A DNA stretch of 64,000 bases from Sphingomonas xanthus (GCF_007998985.1 NZ_CP041659.1:868001-932000), one strand, 5' to 3'. Positions 9,134 to 22,641 are shown, counted from the first letter of the stretch. The notes: a model not told the origin generated them from the letters alone. Program-made: numbers and translations.

Positions 9134-10023
9134 GCTGGCGCGTGACGCTGCATTGCAACCGCGTCGAGGCCGAGGCGCTCTCCAAAGGCGAGGACCTTTT
9201 CGTCCACGCCGACCAACCGCCGGTCATCGTCGCCGACGAGCCGGATCCCCACGCCCCCGACGACTGGCGAATCCACGCCTATTTCGCCGAGCAACCATCG
9301 ACCCAGGAACTGATCCTGCTGCGCCGCCTCGCGCCCGGCCGCGAACCCGAAATCGAGCATCTTGAGGACACGACCGACTGGGTGGTGCAAAGCCAGTCGG
9401 GGCTGGAGCCGATCCGCGCCGGCCGTTTTTTCGTGCATACGCCAATGCATTTTTCCGATCGCCCCAACGACACGATCAATTTCGAGATTGACGCGGGACT
9501 GGCGTTCGGCACCGGCCAGCATGATACGACCGCCGGCTGCCTGGCCGCGCTCGACCGGCTGCAGGTCGCAGGCAAGCAGTTCCGCAACCTTGCCGACGTC
9601 GGCACCGGGACGGGCCTGCTGGCCTTCGCTGCGATGGCCCTCTGGCCCGATGCCAAGGCGATCGCCACTGACATCGATCCCGTCTCGATCGACGTCACCC
9701 GCGACAATGCCGCGATCAATGCCATCCGGGTCGGTCATGGCGCAGGGGAAGTGCTGCTGGCGGTCGCCGACGGCATGGATCATCCGCTGCTTGCAGCGCG
9801 CGCGCCATTCGACCTGTTGATCGCCAATATCCTCGCCGGTCCGCTGGTCGAGCTTGCCCCCTCTTTCGCAAGGGCCTGTACGCCCGGTGCGACCATTGTG
9901 CTGGCGGGCCTGCTCGACACCCAGGCCGACGCAGTGATCGCCGCCTATGAGGCCCAGGGCTGCACCCTCACCGAACGCGGGGCGGGAGAATGGTGCGTGC
10001 TCGTGCTTGAGTCCGGGCGATGA
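9130..10023 (+). CDS. prmA: Ribosomal protein L11 methyltransferase
   Basis: 297 residues, the usual PrmA length. It transfers methyl groups from S-adenosylmethionine to lysines and the N-terminus of ribosomal protein L11. An N-terminal substrate-recruiting domain is followed by a class I methyltransferase fold with AFGTGQHDTTAGC at about 124-136 and the SAM-binding LADVGTGTGLL at about 156-166. N-I-L-A-G-P-L is the catalytic post-motif. The ATG overlaps the beta-lactamase stop (ATGA, 9130-9133). It closes the SDR-bla-prmA overlapping set. Confidence 0.95.
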   Translation: MSWRVTLHCNRVEAEALSKGEDLFVHADQPPVIVADEPDPHAPDDWRIHAYFAEQPSTQELILLRRLAPGREPEIEHLEDTTDWVVQSQSGLEPIRAGRFFVHTPMHFSDRPNDTINFEIDAGLAFGTGQHDTTAGCLAALDRLQVAGKQFRNLADVGTGTGLLAFAAMALWPDAKAIATDIDPVSIDVTRDNAAINAIRVGHGAGEVLLAVADGMDHPLLAARAPFDLLIANILAGPLVELAPSFARACTPGATIVLAGLLDTQADAVIAAYEAQGCTLTERGAGEWCVLVLESGR

Positions 10024-10071
10024 GCGGCAGAGCGATTTGCAACCCTCCCGTCATCGGTTAGTCCTCCCGTC

Positions 10072-13251
<3,180 letters not shown>

Positions 13252-13255
<4 letters not shown>

Positions 13256-14904
13256 GCTGCCTCCAATAATCGTGCCGCCTGCGCGCGGGCTTCGTCGGTG
13301 ATGTCGGCGCCCGAAAGCATCCGGGCAATTTCTTCGCGCCGCTCCTCGACGCTCAACTTGCGAACGGTGGTGCGGGTGCCGTGCTGGCCATGCGCTTTTT
13401 CGATCCGATAATGGTGCGCGGCGCGCGCCGCCACCTGCGGGCTGTGGGTGACGACCAGCAATTGCGACCCTGCCGCCAGCCTCGCCAGCCGCTCGCCGAT
13501 GGCGCTTGCCACGGCACCGCCGACACCGCGATCGATCTCGTCGAAAATCATCGTCTGGGCGGTTCCCGCCTCGGCCAGCGCGACCTTCAATGCAAGGATG
13601 AAGCGCGAAAGTTCGCCGCCGCTGGCAATCTTGGTCAACGGGCCGAACGGCGCGCCCGGGTTGGTCGACACTTCGAACTCGACCCGGTCGATCCCTGACG
13701 GACCCGGTTCGGCAGCGCTGATCGCCGTGCGGAAGCTGGCGACATCGAGCTTGAGGGGCGGCAATTCCCCGGCAACCGCCTTATCAAGCTGTTCGGCAGC
13801 GGCGATCCGCCTTGCGCTCAGCCGGCGCGCCTCATGATCATAATGTTGCCGCGCCTCCGCCAGTTCGGACTCCAGCGCCGCGATCCTGCTTCCGCCGGCT
13901 TCGATCAGCTCCAGTTTGCCGCGCAGCTCCTCACCCAGCGCGGCGAGCGCGTCGGGTTCAACTCGGTGCTTGCGGGCCAGTCCCCGGATGTCGAACAGCC
14001 TGGCCTCGACCGATTCCAGCTGGTCGGCATCGAAGGCCAGTGCCTCGGCGGCCCGGGCGATCCGGTCCTCGGCTTCGCTCGCCTCGATAACTGCCCGGTC
14101 GAGTGCGGCCAGCGCCTCGCCCAACAGCGGATGGTCCGCAGCGCCGCGCTCGATCCGCCGCGCCACGAGGCGAAGCTGCGCCAGCGCGCCATCCGACCCT
14201 CCGAGTATCTCGTCCAGGCCCGTCAGCGCCTCGCCGGCCCGTTCCCCGGCCTGCATCGCCGCGCGCTGCTCCGCGAGCCGGCTTTCCTCGCCCGCCTCCG
14301 GGGCCAGCGCCAAAATCTCGGCGGAAGCATATTCGAGCCATTCGCGGTCGCGCTCCGCCGCATCGGCAGCCAACCGGGCATCGGATAGCGCAGTTTCCAG
14401 CCTCTCTACCTCGGCCCAGGCTTGAGCGACGGGTCCGGAATCGATCCGGCCGAACAGGTCCAGCAGGCCGCGGTGACCGCGCGGATTGAGCAGACCGCGA
14501 TCGTCATGCTGGCCGTGGATTTCGACCAGCCCGGCAGCGACATCGCGCAATAGCGAGGCCGATACGCCCGCCCCGCCGGCAAAGGCGCGGCTGCCACCGT
14601 CGGCCTTGAGCGTGCGGCGGACCAGAAGAGGCTCGCCGGGTTCGGGCTCGATGCCTTGATCGGCCAGCAAGGCGAAAGCGGGATGGCCGGCGGGAAGCTC
14701 GAACTCGGCGGCGACGATCGCTTGAGACTCCCCGCTGCGGACAAGGCCGGTATCCGCACGCATTCCAAGCGCCAGGCCCAGGCTGTCCAGCAGGATCGAT
14801 TTTCCGGCGCCCGTTTCACCGGTCAACACGCCCAGCCCCGGCTCGAACTCCAGTTCAAGCCGGTCGATCAGGACCACATCGCGGATCGACAGCTGCCTCA
14901 GCAT
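13252..14904 (-). CDS. recN: DNA repair protein RecN
   Basis: 550 residues, an SMC-like ATPase that acts at double-strand breaks. Walker A GETGAGKS is at 29-36. A long coiled-coil centre rich in Ala, Glu and Arg follows, then the ABC signature L-S-x-F near S-G-G-E-L-S-R-F and Walker B M-I-F-D-E-I-D at about 460-466. It follows bamD on the minus strand with 20 bases between and is coupled to the dienelactone hydrolase gene downstream. Confidence 0.97.
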
Positions 14905-14924
14905 CGGCCGCCGCCGTCCGTCAT

Positions 14925-15716
14925 TTAGCTTTGCGGGACGGTCGCCGGAGCATGGCGCTGGATCAGGTTAAAGCTGCGCTGATACCATTTGCTGCCGGGG
15001 TAATTGGCTCCGAGCACGGCCGCGGCCTTGTGCGCTTCGCCGGGCATGCCGAGGTTGAGATAGGTCTCGACCAGCCGCTCAAGCGCTTCAGGCGTATGCG
15101 AGGTGGTCTGATATTTGTCGACCACCGTGCGAAAACGGGTGACCGCGGCAAGCCACAGTCCCGACCGCTGGTAGAAACGGCCCACTTCCATTTCCTTGCC
15201 GGCCAGATGATCGTTGATGAGATCGAGCTTGAGCCGCGCGTCGGACGCGTAGCGGCTCTGCGGGTAGCGGCGGATCAACTCGTTGAAACTGTCGGACGCC
15301 TGCTGGGTGATCTTCTGGTCGCGGGTGACGTCCTCGATCTGGTTATAATAGCTCATCGCGATGAGGTAATTGGCGTAAGGCGCGTCCTTGTTGCCCGGGT
15401 GGATCGTCAGGAACCGCTGCGCCGAACTGATCGCGTCGGTATATTTTTCCGCCATGTAATAGGAAAAGGCGCTCATCATCTGCGCACGGCGGGCCCAGAC
15501 CGAGTAAGGATGCTGGCGCTCTACCTCGTCGAACAGCTTGGCCGAAGCCTCATAGTCGCCGCGGTCCATCCGCTCCTTGGCGAGCGTGTAGAGCGTGTTG
15601 ACGTCGCGGGCCACATAGGCCGTGTCGCTGTTTGCCTTGTTACGGGCGCAACCGGCGGCGGGAAGCAGGATTACGGGCAGCAGCAGTAGCGCCGCGATAC
15701 GGGTCTTGGTCACCAT
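14925..15716 (-). CDS. bamD: Outer membrane assembly lipoprotein BamD
   Basis: 263 residues from the chosen ATG at 15716. A longer frame opens at 15764, but the ATG at 15716 is preceded by AGGAAAGG and directly begins a lipoprotein signal: V-T-K-T-R, a hydrophobic run, then A-A-G-C with lipidated Cys23. Tetratricopeptide-like repeats follow, including D-Y-E-A-S-A-K-L-F-D and A-I-S-S-A-Q-R-F. BamD is an essential part of the BAM complex that inserts beta-barrel proteins into the outer membrane. It lies between secF and recN on the minus strand, after a 75-base gap from secF. Confidence 0.93.
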   Translation of the reverse strand: MVTKTRIAALLLLPVILLPAAGCARNKANSDTAYVARDVNTLYTLAKERMDRGDYEASAKLFDEVERQHPYSVWARRAQMMSAFSYYMAEKYTDAISSAQRFLTIHPGNKDAPYANYLIAMSYYNQIEDVTRDQKITQQASDSFNELIRRYPQSRYASDARLKLDLINDHLAGKEMEVGRFYQRSGLWLAAVTRFRTVVDKYQTTSHTPEALERLVETYLNLGMPGEAHKAAAVLGANYPGSKWYQRSFNLIQRHAPATVPQS

Positions 15717-15791
15717 GGGGCCTTTCCTAGCGCGGCGCGAGGGTAAGGCCAAGCGACCTTTCACCCCGCTGAACCAACATCCTGTCGACCC

Positions 15792-16745
15792 TCAGGCGCG
15801 AGCGCCCGAAGGTTCCTCCTCATCGCTTTCGTGGCGAAGGAAACTGTCGGGCTTCAAGCCCAGCCAAACGAGCGAGGGCGCAGAGATGTAAATCGATGAA
15901 TAGGTGCCGATAACCGTTCCCAACAGGATGGCGACGGTAAGGCCGAACAGGACGTCGGGCCCAAGCGCGAGCAGGACCGTAAGCGCGATGATGATCGCCA
16001 GCGAGGTCACGATTGTCCGGCTCAATGTCTCGTTAAGCGAGAAATTGAGCAGCGAGACGATCTCCATCTTGCGGTATTTGCGCAGATTTTCGCGGATCCG
16101 GTCGAAGATGACGACGGTATCGTTGAGTGAATAGCCGATGATCGCCAGGAAGGCTGCGACGATATTGAGATCGACCGGCAGCTGCGTCACGGCAAAGAAG
16201 CCCAAAATTACCGACACGTCGTGCGCCAGGGTCAAAAGGGCCCCCACGCCGAACTGCCATTCGAAGCGGAACCATATGTAAATCGCGATTCCGATCATCG
16301 CGAAGGTGATCGCCAGCGCGCCATCGAGCGCAAGCTCCCCGCTGACCTTGCCCGACACCGATTCGCCGGCGCTGACGGTTGCGCCTGGATAGGCTTGCGG
16401 CAGGAAGGCACGAACTTTCGACACGACTTCATTGGCCGCCGATTCGGGTCCTTCCGGCTTGGGCAGGCGAATCTGATAGGTGCGGTCGTCGCCAAATTCC
16501 TGGATCGTCGCGTCGCCGACGTTGAGCCCGCCGACCTTGCTGCGCAGATCGTCGATCGACACCGGCTGGGCAAAGGTCACCCTGACCAGTTGGCCGCCGA
16601 CGAAATCAATCCCGAGGTTAAGTCCCCGGCTGGCAACCAGCGCCATGCTTGCCAGCGAAAGCGCGATCGAGAGGATGAACGCGACCTTCCGCCACCGCAT
16701 GAAATTGATGTTGGTGTTGTCCGGAACGAGCTTGAGCAACTTCAT
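15792..16745 (-). CDS. secF: Protein translocase subunit SecF
   Basis: 317 residues. With SecD and YajC it uses the proton gradient to pull proteins through SecYEG. The first membrane helix is followed by G-L-N-L-G-I-D-F-V-G-G, the SecF signature, then a periplasmic domain and five further helices with the D-T-V-V-I-F-D-R-I-R-E motif. It starts 13 bases after the secD stop. The C-terminus is a short acidic tail rich in Glu. Confidence 0.97.
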   Translation of the reverse strand: MKLLKLVPDNTNINFMRWRKVAFILSIALSLASMALVASRGLNLGIDFVGGQLVRVTFAQPVSIDDLRSKVGGLNVGDATIQEFGDDRTYQIRLPKPEGPESAANEVVSKVRAFLPQAYPGATVSAGESVSGKVSGELALDGALAITFAMIGIAIYIWFRFEWQFGVGALLTLAHDVSVILGFFAVTQLPVDLNIVAAFLAIIGYSLNDTVVIFDRIRENLRKYRKMEIVSLLNFSLNETLSRTIVTSLAIIIALTVLLALGPDVLFGLTVAILLGTVIGTYSSIYISAPSLVWLGLKPDSFLRHESDEEEPSGARA

Positions 16746-16758
16746 GATTTACCGCCCG

Positions 16759-18351
16759 TCAGATGTTGAGCGTGCGCGGGCGCTTGGACTTGATCCAAAG
16801 CGCCACCAGCATGCGAGTGAAGTTGACCGCGGTGAACACCGAGGTGATGATGCCGATCAGGAGAACGACCGCAAAGCCACGGATCGGGCCGGAACCGAAA
16901 TACATCATTAGGACTGCCGCGATGGTGTTGGTGATGTTCGCGTCGAAGATGGCAGTGGACGCCTCCTTGTAGCCCGTTTCCAACGCATCGAGCATCTTGC
17001 GCCCTCGTCGCAGTTCCTCGCGGATGCGTTCGTTGATCAGGACGTTTGCGTCGACCGCGGCACCGATGGTCAGCACGAAACCGGCGATTCCGGGCAGGGT
17101 CAGCGAGGCACCGAACACTGCCATGACGCCAAGGATCATGAACGCGTTCACCAGCAGCGCGAACGACGCATAGACGCCAAATCGTCCATAGGTCATGACC
17201 ATCAGCGCGATCACCGCGATCGTCGCGAAGATCGAGGCGATCGTGCCCGATTCGATCGAATCGGCGCCCAATTCGGCGCTGACCGTGCGTTCCTCGACGA
17301 CATTGAGTTTTACCGGCAGCTTGCCCGAGGCCAGGCTGATCGCCAGCTGGGCGGCGCTTTCGACCGAGAACTGGCCGCTGATCTGCGCCTGTCCGCCGAG
17401 GATCGGCTCATTGATGTTCGGCGCCGACAGGACCTTGTCGTCAAGGATGATCGCGAACGGCTTGCCGACATTTTCCTGGGTCACCCGGCCGAAGCGGCGT
17501 GCGCCCGCGGGATTGAAGGTGATGCTGACCACGGCGCGGCCGTCCTGGTCGAAGCTCTGCTTCGCATCGACCAATTGCTCGCCGGAGACCATGACGCGCC
17601 GCTGCACGGCAATCGCCCCCGTGCCGTCAGCCATCTGCAGCACCTGGCTGCCCGGAGGGGCACGCCCCTCCGCGACCTGGTTGGGATCGGCGTTAAGGTC
17701 GACCAGCTTGAATTCGAGCCGCGCCGTCTGGCCGATCAAATCCTTGAGCGCCTCGGGGTCCTCAACGCCTGGGACCTGGACGAAGATTCGCCGCTGGCCC
17801 TGGCTAATGACGGTGATTTCCTTGGTCCCGCCGGGATCTATACGGCGGCGGACCACGTCGCGGGCGACGGTCAGGGAATTGTTGAGCGCGTTGGTCGCGC
17901 CCGCCTCGGTCGGTGTGAGGACGATCCGGGTCGAATCGACCACAGTGACCTCCCAGTCGCGGGAGCCGGTCAGGCCGACCGGCTGGGTCAGCGTGCGAAG
18001 CCGTTCGACTGCTGAATCAAGCTGCGTGGGATCGCGGACGATGAAGCTCAGCTTGCCGCCGCTGGTCGATACGTCGCCAATCTGAATTCGCGGCTCACCC
18101 CGGCGAAGTTCGGTCGTGACCTGGTCTTCCATTGCCTGAAGCCGTTGCTTGGCGGCGTCTGCGACATCGGCTTCAAGCAACAACTGGCTGCCACCGGCGA
18201 TATCAAGGCCAAGGCTGACTCGGGGATTGGGAATCCAGCCAGGCCAGCGTTCGGTCTGCGCCTTGGGGACCAGGCTGGGAATCGACAGCAGGATGCCGAC
18301 GAGAATCGTCAGGCTGACCGCCCAAACCTTCCAACGGGGGAAATCGAGCAT
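16759..18351 (-). CDS. secD: Protein translocase subunit SecD
   Basis: 530 residues. An N-terminal helix (W-K-V-W-A-V-S-L) leads to L-G-L-D-I-A-G-G, the SecD signature, at about 46-53, then the large periplasmic P1 domain, then six helices with G-A-A-V-D-A-N-V-L-I-N-E-R-I-R-E-E near the C-terminus. It is separate from SecF, unlike the fused SecDF found in some bacteria. The gene sits 9 bases after yajC on the minus strand, giving yajC-secD-secF. Confidence 0.98.
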   Translation of the reverse strand: MLDFPRWKVWAVSLTILVGILLSIPSLVPKAQTERWPGWIPNPRVSLGLDIAGGSQLLLEADVADAAKQRLQAMEDQVTTELRRGEPRIQIGDVSTSGGKLSFIVRDPTQLDSAVERLRTLTQPVGLTGSRDWEVTVVDSTRIVLTPTEAGATNALNNSLTVARDVVRRRIDPGGTKEITVISQGQRRIFVQVPGVEDPEALKDLIGQTARLEFKLVDLNADPNQVAEGRAPPGSQVLQMADGTGAIAVQRRVMVSGEQLVDAKQSFDQDGRAVVSITFNPAGARRFGRVTQENVGKPFAIILDDKVLSAPNINEPILGGQAQISGQFSVESAAQLAISLASGKLPVKLNVVEERTVSAELGADSIESGTIASIFATIAVIALMVMTYGRFGVYASFALLVNAFMILGVMAVFGASLTLPGIAGFVLTIGAAVDANVLINERIREELRRGRKMLDALETGYKEASTAIFDANITNTIAAVLMMYFGSGPIRGFAVVLLIGIITSVFTAVNFTRMLVALWIKSKRPRTLNI

Positions 18352-18360
18352 TGTGCGTCC

Positions 18361-18690
18361 TTAGTCGTTGGCCGGCTTGGCCGCCTTGGGGTCGACCACC
18401 TGGGTAAGGGTCGACTTGACCGCCTGGACGCGAAGATTGGGGCCAAGCTCGACTTCCACTTCAGTTTCGCCGACCTTGGTTACCTTGCCGATGAGACCGC
18501 CGCCGGTGACGACGCGGTCGCCCTTCTTGACCGCCGCGATCTGGGCCTGATGCTCCTTCATCCGCTTCTGCTGCGGCCGGATCAGGAGGAACCAGAAAAT
18601 GACGAAGATGAGGACCAGCGGGATCGTCTGGACGAAAAAGCTGGCTCCGGCCGAAGAGGCCGCGGCGGCGAGAAACGAAGTGGTGGTCAT
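18361..18690 (-). CDS. yajC: Preprotein translocase subunit YajC
   Basis: 109 residues from the ATG at 18690. A TTG two codons upstream (18696) is possible but less likely. One membrane helix (P-L-V-L-I-F-V-I-F-W-F) is followed by L-I-R-P-Q-Q-K-R-M-K-E-H, the hallmark of YajC, and a small cytoplasmic beta domain with G-D-R-V-V-T-G-G-G-L-I-G-K-V. It is the first gene of the yajC-secD-secF transcript. No good Shine-Dalgarno is visible just upstream. Confidence 0.95.
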   Translation of the reverse strand: MTTTSFLAAAASSAGASFFVQTIPLVLIFVIFWFLLIRPQQKRMKEHQAQIAAVKKGDRVVTGGGLIGKVTKVGETEVEVELGPNLRVQAVKSTLTQVVDPKAAKPAND

Positions 18691-18841
18691 GGGCAAGGAG
18701 ATCTCTTCGTCGAGGGGCGCCGGGCGATGACCCGTGCACAGGAGGTGGCGGGCCGCCTATCACGGCGCGGGCCAGCTTGCCAAGCGATGCGCATCGCCCT
18801 AGATGCGCCGCTCTCGCGTCCCGCAGGGGTACGCGGCCGGT

Positions 18842-18918
18842 CGGGGCGTAGCGCAGCCTGGTAGCGCATCACACTGGGGGTGTGGGGGTCGCAGGTTCGA
18901 ATCCTGTCGCCCCGACCA
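18842..18918 (+). tRNA. tRNA-Pro (anticodon GGG)
   Basis: 77 bases with encoded CCA at 18916-18918. The acceptor arms CGGGGCG and CGCCCCG pair fully. The D arm has GCGC/GCGC, and the anticodon stem TCACA/TGTGG encloses the loop CTGGGGG, giving anticodon GGG, which reads CCC and CCU proline codons. The T arm is GCAGG-TTCGAAT-CCTGT. It stands alone between the yajC start and the TIGR02117 gene. Confidence 0.95.
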
Positions 18919-18973
18919 TTTTCGCTTTCAATTCGCAGCGACAAGCGGGGGGGCGTCCGGCTAAGCTCACCGC

Positions 18974-19672
18974 ATGCCAACCCGTCGCCGACTGCGAAAG
19001 CCTAGCTGGCCTAAGAGGTTTCTGCTGGCGCTGCTGGCGGTGCCGCTGGCCTATCTGCTGGCGGCGCTGGTCGGCAGCCTGATCCCGCTCAACGGCGACT
19101 GGCGTGAAGCCAACGATGGCGTGACCATCTATCTTGCCAATAATGGAATCCATGTGGACCTGGTCCTTCCCGCCGAAGCGGAAGGGCTCGACTGGCGGGC
19201 GCTGCTGCCCAAGTCGCACTTTGCCTCGGTCGGCGATGAGGCCCGATGGGTGGCGTTCGGTGCGGGCGAGAGACGAGTGTATCTCGACACGCCGACCTGG
19301 GCCGACCTGTCGCTCAAGACCGCGGCAATCGCGCTGGCGGGGGGTGAGCAGGTGATTCATGTCGAATGGGCTCGCGACCCGACCTTTTCGGCGCGCGAGA
19401 TCCGATTGACGAGTGAACAATATCGCCGCCTGTGGTCGTCAGTGCGGGCCGGGTTCCGACTCGATGCCGCGGGCCGGCCGGTCCGGATCGATCATCCCGG
19501 CTACGGCGAGCGCGACGCTTTCTACGAAGGCGTCGGCAAGACCAACGCCATCCAGACCTGCAACCAATGGGCCGCCGGCCGGCTCCGGCTGGCCGGAGTC
19601 CGCGCCCCGCTCTGGTCGCCTTTTGCCCAGGGCCTCGTCCCCTATTACCGACGGGCGGGTCAGAGAACGTAA
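18974..19672 (+). CDS. TIGR02117/DUF2459 family membrane-anchored protein
   Basis: 232 residues. A basic N-terminus and one hydrophobic segment (about 16-37) are followed by a periplasmic domain with the family motifs [11 protein letters not shown] near 57-67, a W-V-A-F-G segment, and T-C-N-Q-W near residue 193. The Cys-Asn together with the upstream His recalls NlpC/P60-like cysteine hydrolases. That catalytic idea is my inference; the family is uncharacterised as far as I know. It starts 55 bases after the tRNA and its 3' end overlaps hslU by 13 bases (convergent). Confidence 0.8.
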   Translation: MPTRRRLRKPSWPKRFLLALLAVPLAYLLAALVGSLIPLNGDWREANDGVTIYLANNGIHVDLVLPAEAEGLDWRALLPKSHFASVGDEARWVAFGAGERRVYLDTPTWADLSLKTAAIALAGGEQVIHVEWARDPTFSAREIRLTSEQYRRLWSSVRAGFRLDAAGRPVRIDHPGYGERDAFYEGVGKTNAIQTCNQWAAGRLRLAGVRAPLWSPFAQGLVPYYRRAGQRT

Positions 19673-20955
19673 CGACTCAGGTCGGCGTTCTTGGCAATGC
19701 TGGTCAGCTGCTGTTCGACAAAGGCCGCATCGACCCTCACCGTTTCGCCCTCGCGGTCCTCGGCGGTAAAGCTGATGTCCTCCAGCAGCTTTTCCATCAC
19801 TGTCTGGAGCCGCCGGGCACCGATATTCTCGACAGCCTCGTTCACCTCGGCGGCGATTCTCGCCAGCGCGGCAATGCCCGCTTCGGTGAAGTCGACGGTG
19901 ACCCCCTCGGTCGCCAGCAGCGCGCGATACTGGTCGGTTAAACTGGCGCGGGTGGCGGCGAGGATCCGGACGAAATCCGCTTCGGTCAGCGGCGATAGCT
20001 CGACCCGGATCGGCAATCGCCCCTGAAGCTCGGGAAGCAGGTCGGCAGGCTTGGCAACATGGAAGGCGCCTGAGGCGATGAACAGGATATGGTCGGTCTT
20101 GATCGGCCCGTATTTCGTCGCGACCGTCGTCCCTTCGATCAGCGGCAGAAGGTCACGCTGCACCCCTTCTCGGCTGACCGATCCTCCCCGCACATCGCTG
20201 ACCGCGATCTTGTCGATCTCGTCGAGAAACACGATCCCATTGGCCTCCGCATCGGCCAGCGCGACACGGGTGACGTCGTCCTGGTCGACGCGCTTGTCGG
20301 CCTCCTCGTCGATCAGTTTGCTGTAGGCGTCGCGAACCTTCAGCTTGCGCCGCTTTTTCGGCGGCCCGCCCATCGCCTTTTGCATCATCTCGCTCAGATT
20401 GATCATGCCGACGCCGTTACCGGGCAGATCGAACGGCATCGCGGCGGCCTCGGCAACTTCGATTTCGACCTCGGCGGAATCGAGGCTCCCGTCGGCGAAA
20501 CGCTGGAGGAAGCTGGCGCGGGTTGCTTCGGACGACCCTTTGCCGGTGAGCGCGTCGAGTAGCCGCTCCATCGCCGCGCTCTTGGCCGCTTCCTTGACAC
20601 GTTCGCGGCGACGCTCCCGCTCGAGACGGACCGCTTCCTCGACCAGGTCGCGGGCAATCTGCTCGACGTCGCGGCCGACGTAGCCGACCTCGGTGAACTT
20701 GGTCGCCTCGACCTTGACGAACGGCGCGTCGGCCAATTTCGCCAACCGCCGGCTGATTTCGGTCTTCCCGACCCCGGTCGGGCCGATCATCAGGATGTTT
20801 TTCGGAGTCACTTCCTCGCGCAATTCGTCATTGAGCCGCTGTCGGCGCCAGCGGTTGCGCAGCGCGACGGCAACCGCCTTTTTCGCGTCCTGCTGGCCAA
20901 CGATATGTTCATCAAGCGCGGCGACGATCGCCTTGGGGGTTAGATGATTGTTCAT
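19660..20955 (-). CDS. hslU: ATP-dependent protease ATPase subunit HslU
   Basis: 431 residues. HslU is the AAA+ unfoldase that feeds proteins to the HslV peptidase. Walker A G-P-T-G-V-G-K-T is at about 57-64, the pore motif G-Y-V-G-R-D at about 88-93, Walker [12 protein letters not shown] in the middle, and the C-terminus ends in the family-typical S-R-Y-V-L (here L-S-R-Y-V-L), which docks into HslV. Minus strand, ATG at 20955. It is separated from hslV by an oxidoreductase gene, unlike the usual hslV-hslU pair. Confidence 0.97.
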   Translation of the reverse strand: MNNHLTPKAIVAALDEHIVGQQDAKKAVAVALRNRWRRQRLNDELREEVTPKNILMIGPTGVGKTEISRRLAKLADAPFVKVEATKFTEVGYVGRDVEQIARDLVEEAVRLERERRRERVKEAAKSAAMERLLDALTGKGSSEATRASFLQRFADGSLDSAEVEIEVAEAAAMPFDLPGNGVGMINLSEMMQKAMGGPPKKRRKLKVRDAYSKLIDEEADKRVDQDDVTRVALADAEANGIVFLDEIDKIAVSDVRGGSVSREGVQRDLLPLIEGTTVATKYGPIKTDHILFIASGAFHVAKPADLLPELQGRLPIRVELSPLTEADFVRILAATRASLTDQYRALLATEGVTVDFTEAGIAALARIAAEVNEAVENIGARRLQTVMEKLLEDISFTAEDREGETVRVDAAFVEQQLTSIAKNADLSRYVL

Positions 20956-20993
20956 GGGCGGCTAGATTGGGCGCGCCGCTCCCAAATCAAGCG

Positions 20994-22076
20994 CTAGCAT
21001 CGAAAGCCTGCAAACAAGTCCCGGTGGGAGGCCATGATACGGGCGATCGCGCCCGGCGTCGGAGTCGGGTCCGGTTCGCCCCGCTCGAATGTGCCGCCAA
21101 GCAAGATTCCGTCGCCGCGCGGGAACATGTAGCCGGCATCGCCGGCAAAGGCGTAACGGACCTCGGGCTGCGGCCGCAGCACCGCCAATTGCCCGCGGAT
21201 CGGTATCAGCATCGCGTCGCCGACCAGCGCTCGTGCGCCGATGCCGGTGCAGTTGAACAAAAGCCGCTCCTCGAGACCGGCAAGGTCGGCGACATTTTCG
21301 AATTTGCGAAGGCGGAGCGTTCCGCCGGCCTCCAGCACGTCGCTCATCAATTGCGCCATGAACCTCGGGGTTTCGACATACATGGTATCGAACGCCATGA
21401 CCGGGCTGACCGGAAAGGGATGCTCTTCGGCGCGCAGCAGTCGGGCATTGGGGTAATAGGCATCGATCCAAGAGCCGGGGGCCGCCGCTCGCCGCACCTC
21501 CTCATAGGTCCGAAGCCAGCGGATCCCGTAACGGTCGCCGGCAAGCATCTGGAATCGCTCCCAGCTATAGGCCATCGCCGCCTGGAACTGGGCCATCCAC
21601 ACATCTGTGACCCGGCCTTCGCGGTAATGGCCGAAGGGAGAGACCTGCCCGCCAGCCACAGCGGAAGTGGTCTCGGGGGGCAGCGCGGCGGTGTAGATAC
21701 GCACGGGAAACCCCGCCTCCTGCACCAGCCGCGCAGTGGTGAGGCCCAGCACTCCGCTGCCGATTATAGCGACCGGACCCGAATGTCCGGCCAGGCCAAG
21801 ATCGGTTGCCAGCCGGGAGCTCCCCCAACTCAAGGTGATGCCCGCGCCGCCATGGCCGTAATTATGGACCAGAGCCTTGTCGCCAAGCGCATCACGGCGG
21901 ACGACGAACCCGGATTCGCGATACGGGCGCAGCCCGGCGACTGTGCGAATGAGCCGGCCTTCGTCAATATGTACTGGCGGCAATGTGCTGCATCCGGGCC
22001 GGCGCGAGATCGTGGCGCAGCCAGTCAGTGCTAGCGCGGCCGACCCGCCGACGAGGGTTCTTCGATCAAGCAGCAT
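20994..22076 (-). CDS. FAD-dependent oxidoreductase (D-amino-acid-oxidase-like) with Tat/lipoprotein-type signal
   Basis: 360 residues. The N-terminus carries D-R-R-T-L-V-G-G followed by a hydrophobic run and L-T-G-C. That combines a twin-arginine-like motif with a lipobox, suggesting export in folded form and lipid anchoring at Cys19. A dinucleotide-binding motif A-I-I-G-S-G-V-L-G-L-T-T-A near residue 105 and a C-terminal G-D-A-G-Y-M-F-P-R-G-D-G segment fit the DAO superfamily, with resemblance to D-aspartate/D-amino acid oxidases. It lies between hslV and hslU, 28 and 38 bases from them, so it is probably cotranscribed. The substrate is unproven. Confidence 0.8.
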   Translation of the reverse strand: MLLDRRTLVGGSAALALTGCATISRRPGCSTLPPVHIDEGRLIRTVAGLRPYRESGFVVRRDALGDKALVHNYGHGGAGITLSWGSSRLATDLGLAGHSGPVAIIGSGVLGLTTARLVQEAGFPVRIYTAALPPETTSAVAGGQVSPFGHYREGRVTDVWMAQFQAAMAYSWERFQMLAGDRYGIRWLRTYEEVRRAAAPGSWIDAYYPNARLLRAEEHPFPVSPVMAFDTMYVETPRFMAQLMSDVLEAGGTLRLRKFENVADLAGLEERLLFNCTGIGARALVGDAMLIPIRGQLAVLRPQPEVRYAFAGDAGYMFPRGDGILLGGTFERGEPDPTPTPGAIARIMASHRDLFAGFRC

Positions 22077-22104
22077 GGAAGCGGCAACCTAGCCGCGACA
22101 GCGG

Positions 22105-22641
22105 TCAGCCTTCAATGGTCTCAACAGTCAGCTGGCCATTGGTGAAGACGCAAACTTCAGCGGCGATCGCCATCGCCCGGCGCGCCAGCTTTTCGGGGTC
22201 GCCTTCATATTCGGTAAGGGCCCGCGCCGCGGCGAGCGCGTAATTGCCGCCACTGCCGATCGCCGCGATGCCGCCGTCCGGTTCCAGCACGTCCCCGTTG
22301 CCGGTGAGGATCAGAAGCGTATCCTTGTCGGCGACGATCATCATCGCCTCGAGGTTGCGTAGATATTTATCGGTACGCCAGTCCTTGGCCAACTCGACCG
22401 CGGCGCGAAGCAACTGCCCGCGGTGCGCCTCGAGCTTCTTCTCCAGCCGTTCGAACAGGGTGAAGGCATCGGCGGTGGCACCGGCGAAACCGCCTATCAC
22501 GCTGCCATCGCCAAGCCGGCGTACCTTCTTCGCGTTGGGCTTGATCACCGTATTTCCAAGGCTGACTTGGCCGTCGCCGGCGATCACGGTCCGGTCGCCC
22601 TTCTTTACCCCGAGGATGGTGGTACCATGATAATGTTCCAA
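22105..22641 (-). CDS. hslV: ATP-dependent protease subunit HslV
   Basis: 178 residues, a proteasome-beta-like threonine peptidase. The N-terminus reads [12 protein letters not shown]. Processing after Gly6 would expose Thr7 as the nucleophile. [11 protein letters not shown] and the G-S-G-G-N-Y-A motif are conserved. The start codon is TTG at 22641; no ATG or GTG is in frame upstream, and a GGGAG sits about 7 bases before it, so TTG is well supported. It is first in the order hslV-DAO-hslU on the minus strand. Confidence 0.95.
   Translation of the reverse strand: MEHYHGTTILGVKKGDRTVIAGDGQVSLGNTVIKPNAKKVRRLGDGSVIGGFAGATADAFTLFERLEKKLEAHRGQLLRAAVELAKDWRTDKYLRNLEAMMIVADKDTLLILTGNGDVLEPDGGIAAIGSGGNYALAAARALTEYEGDPEKLARRAMAIAAEVCVFTNGQLTVETIEG

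Noticed and set aside
10038-10071. Twice-repeated CCTCCCGTCAT before the NTF2-like gene
   Set aside because: Only two short copies and no known motif; too little for a repeat array or operator call.
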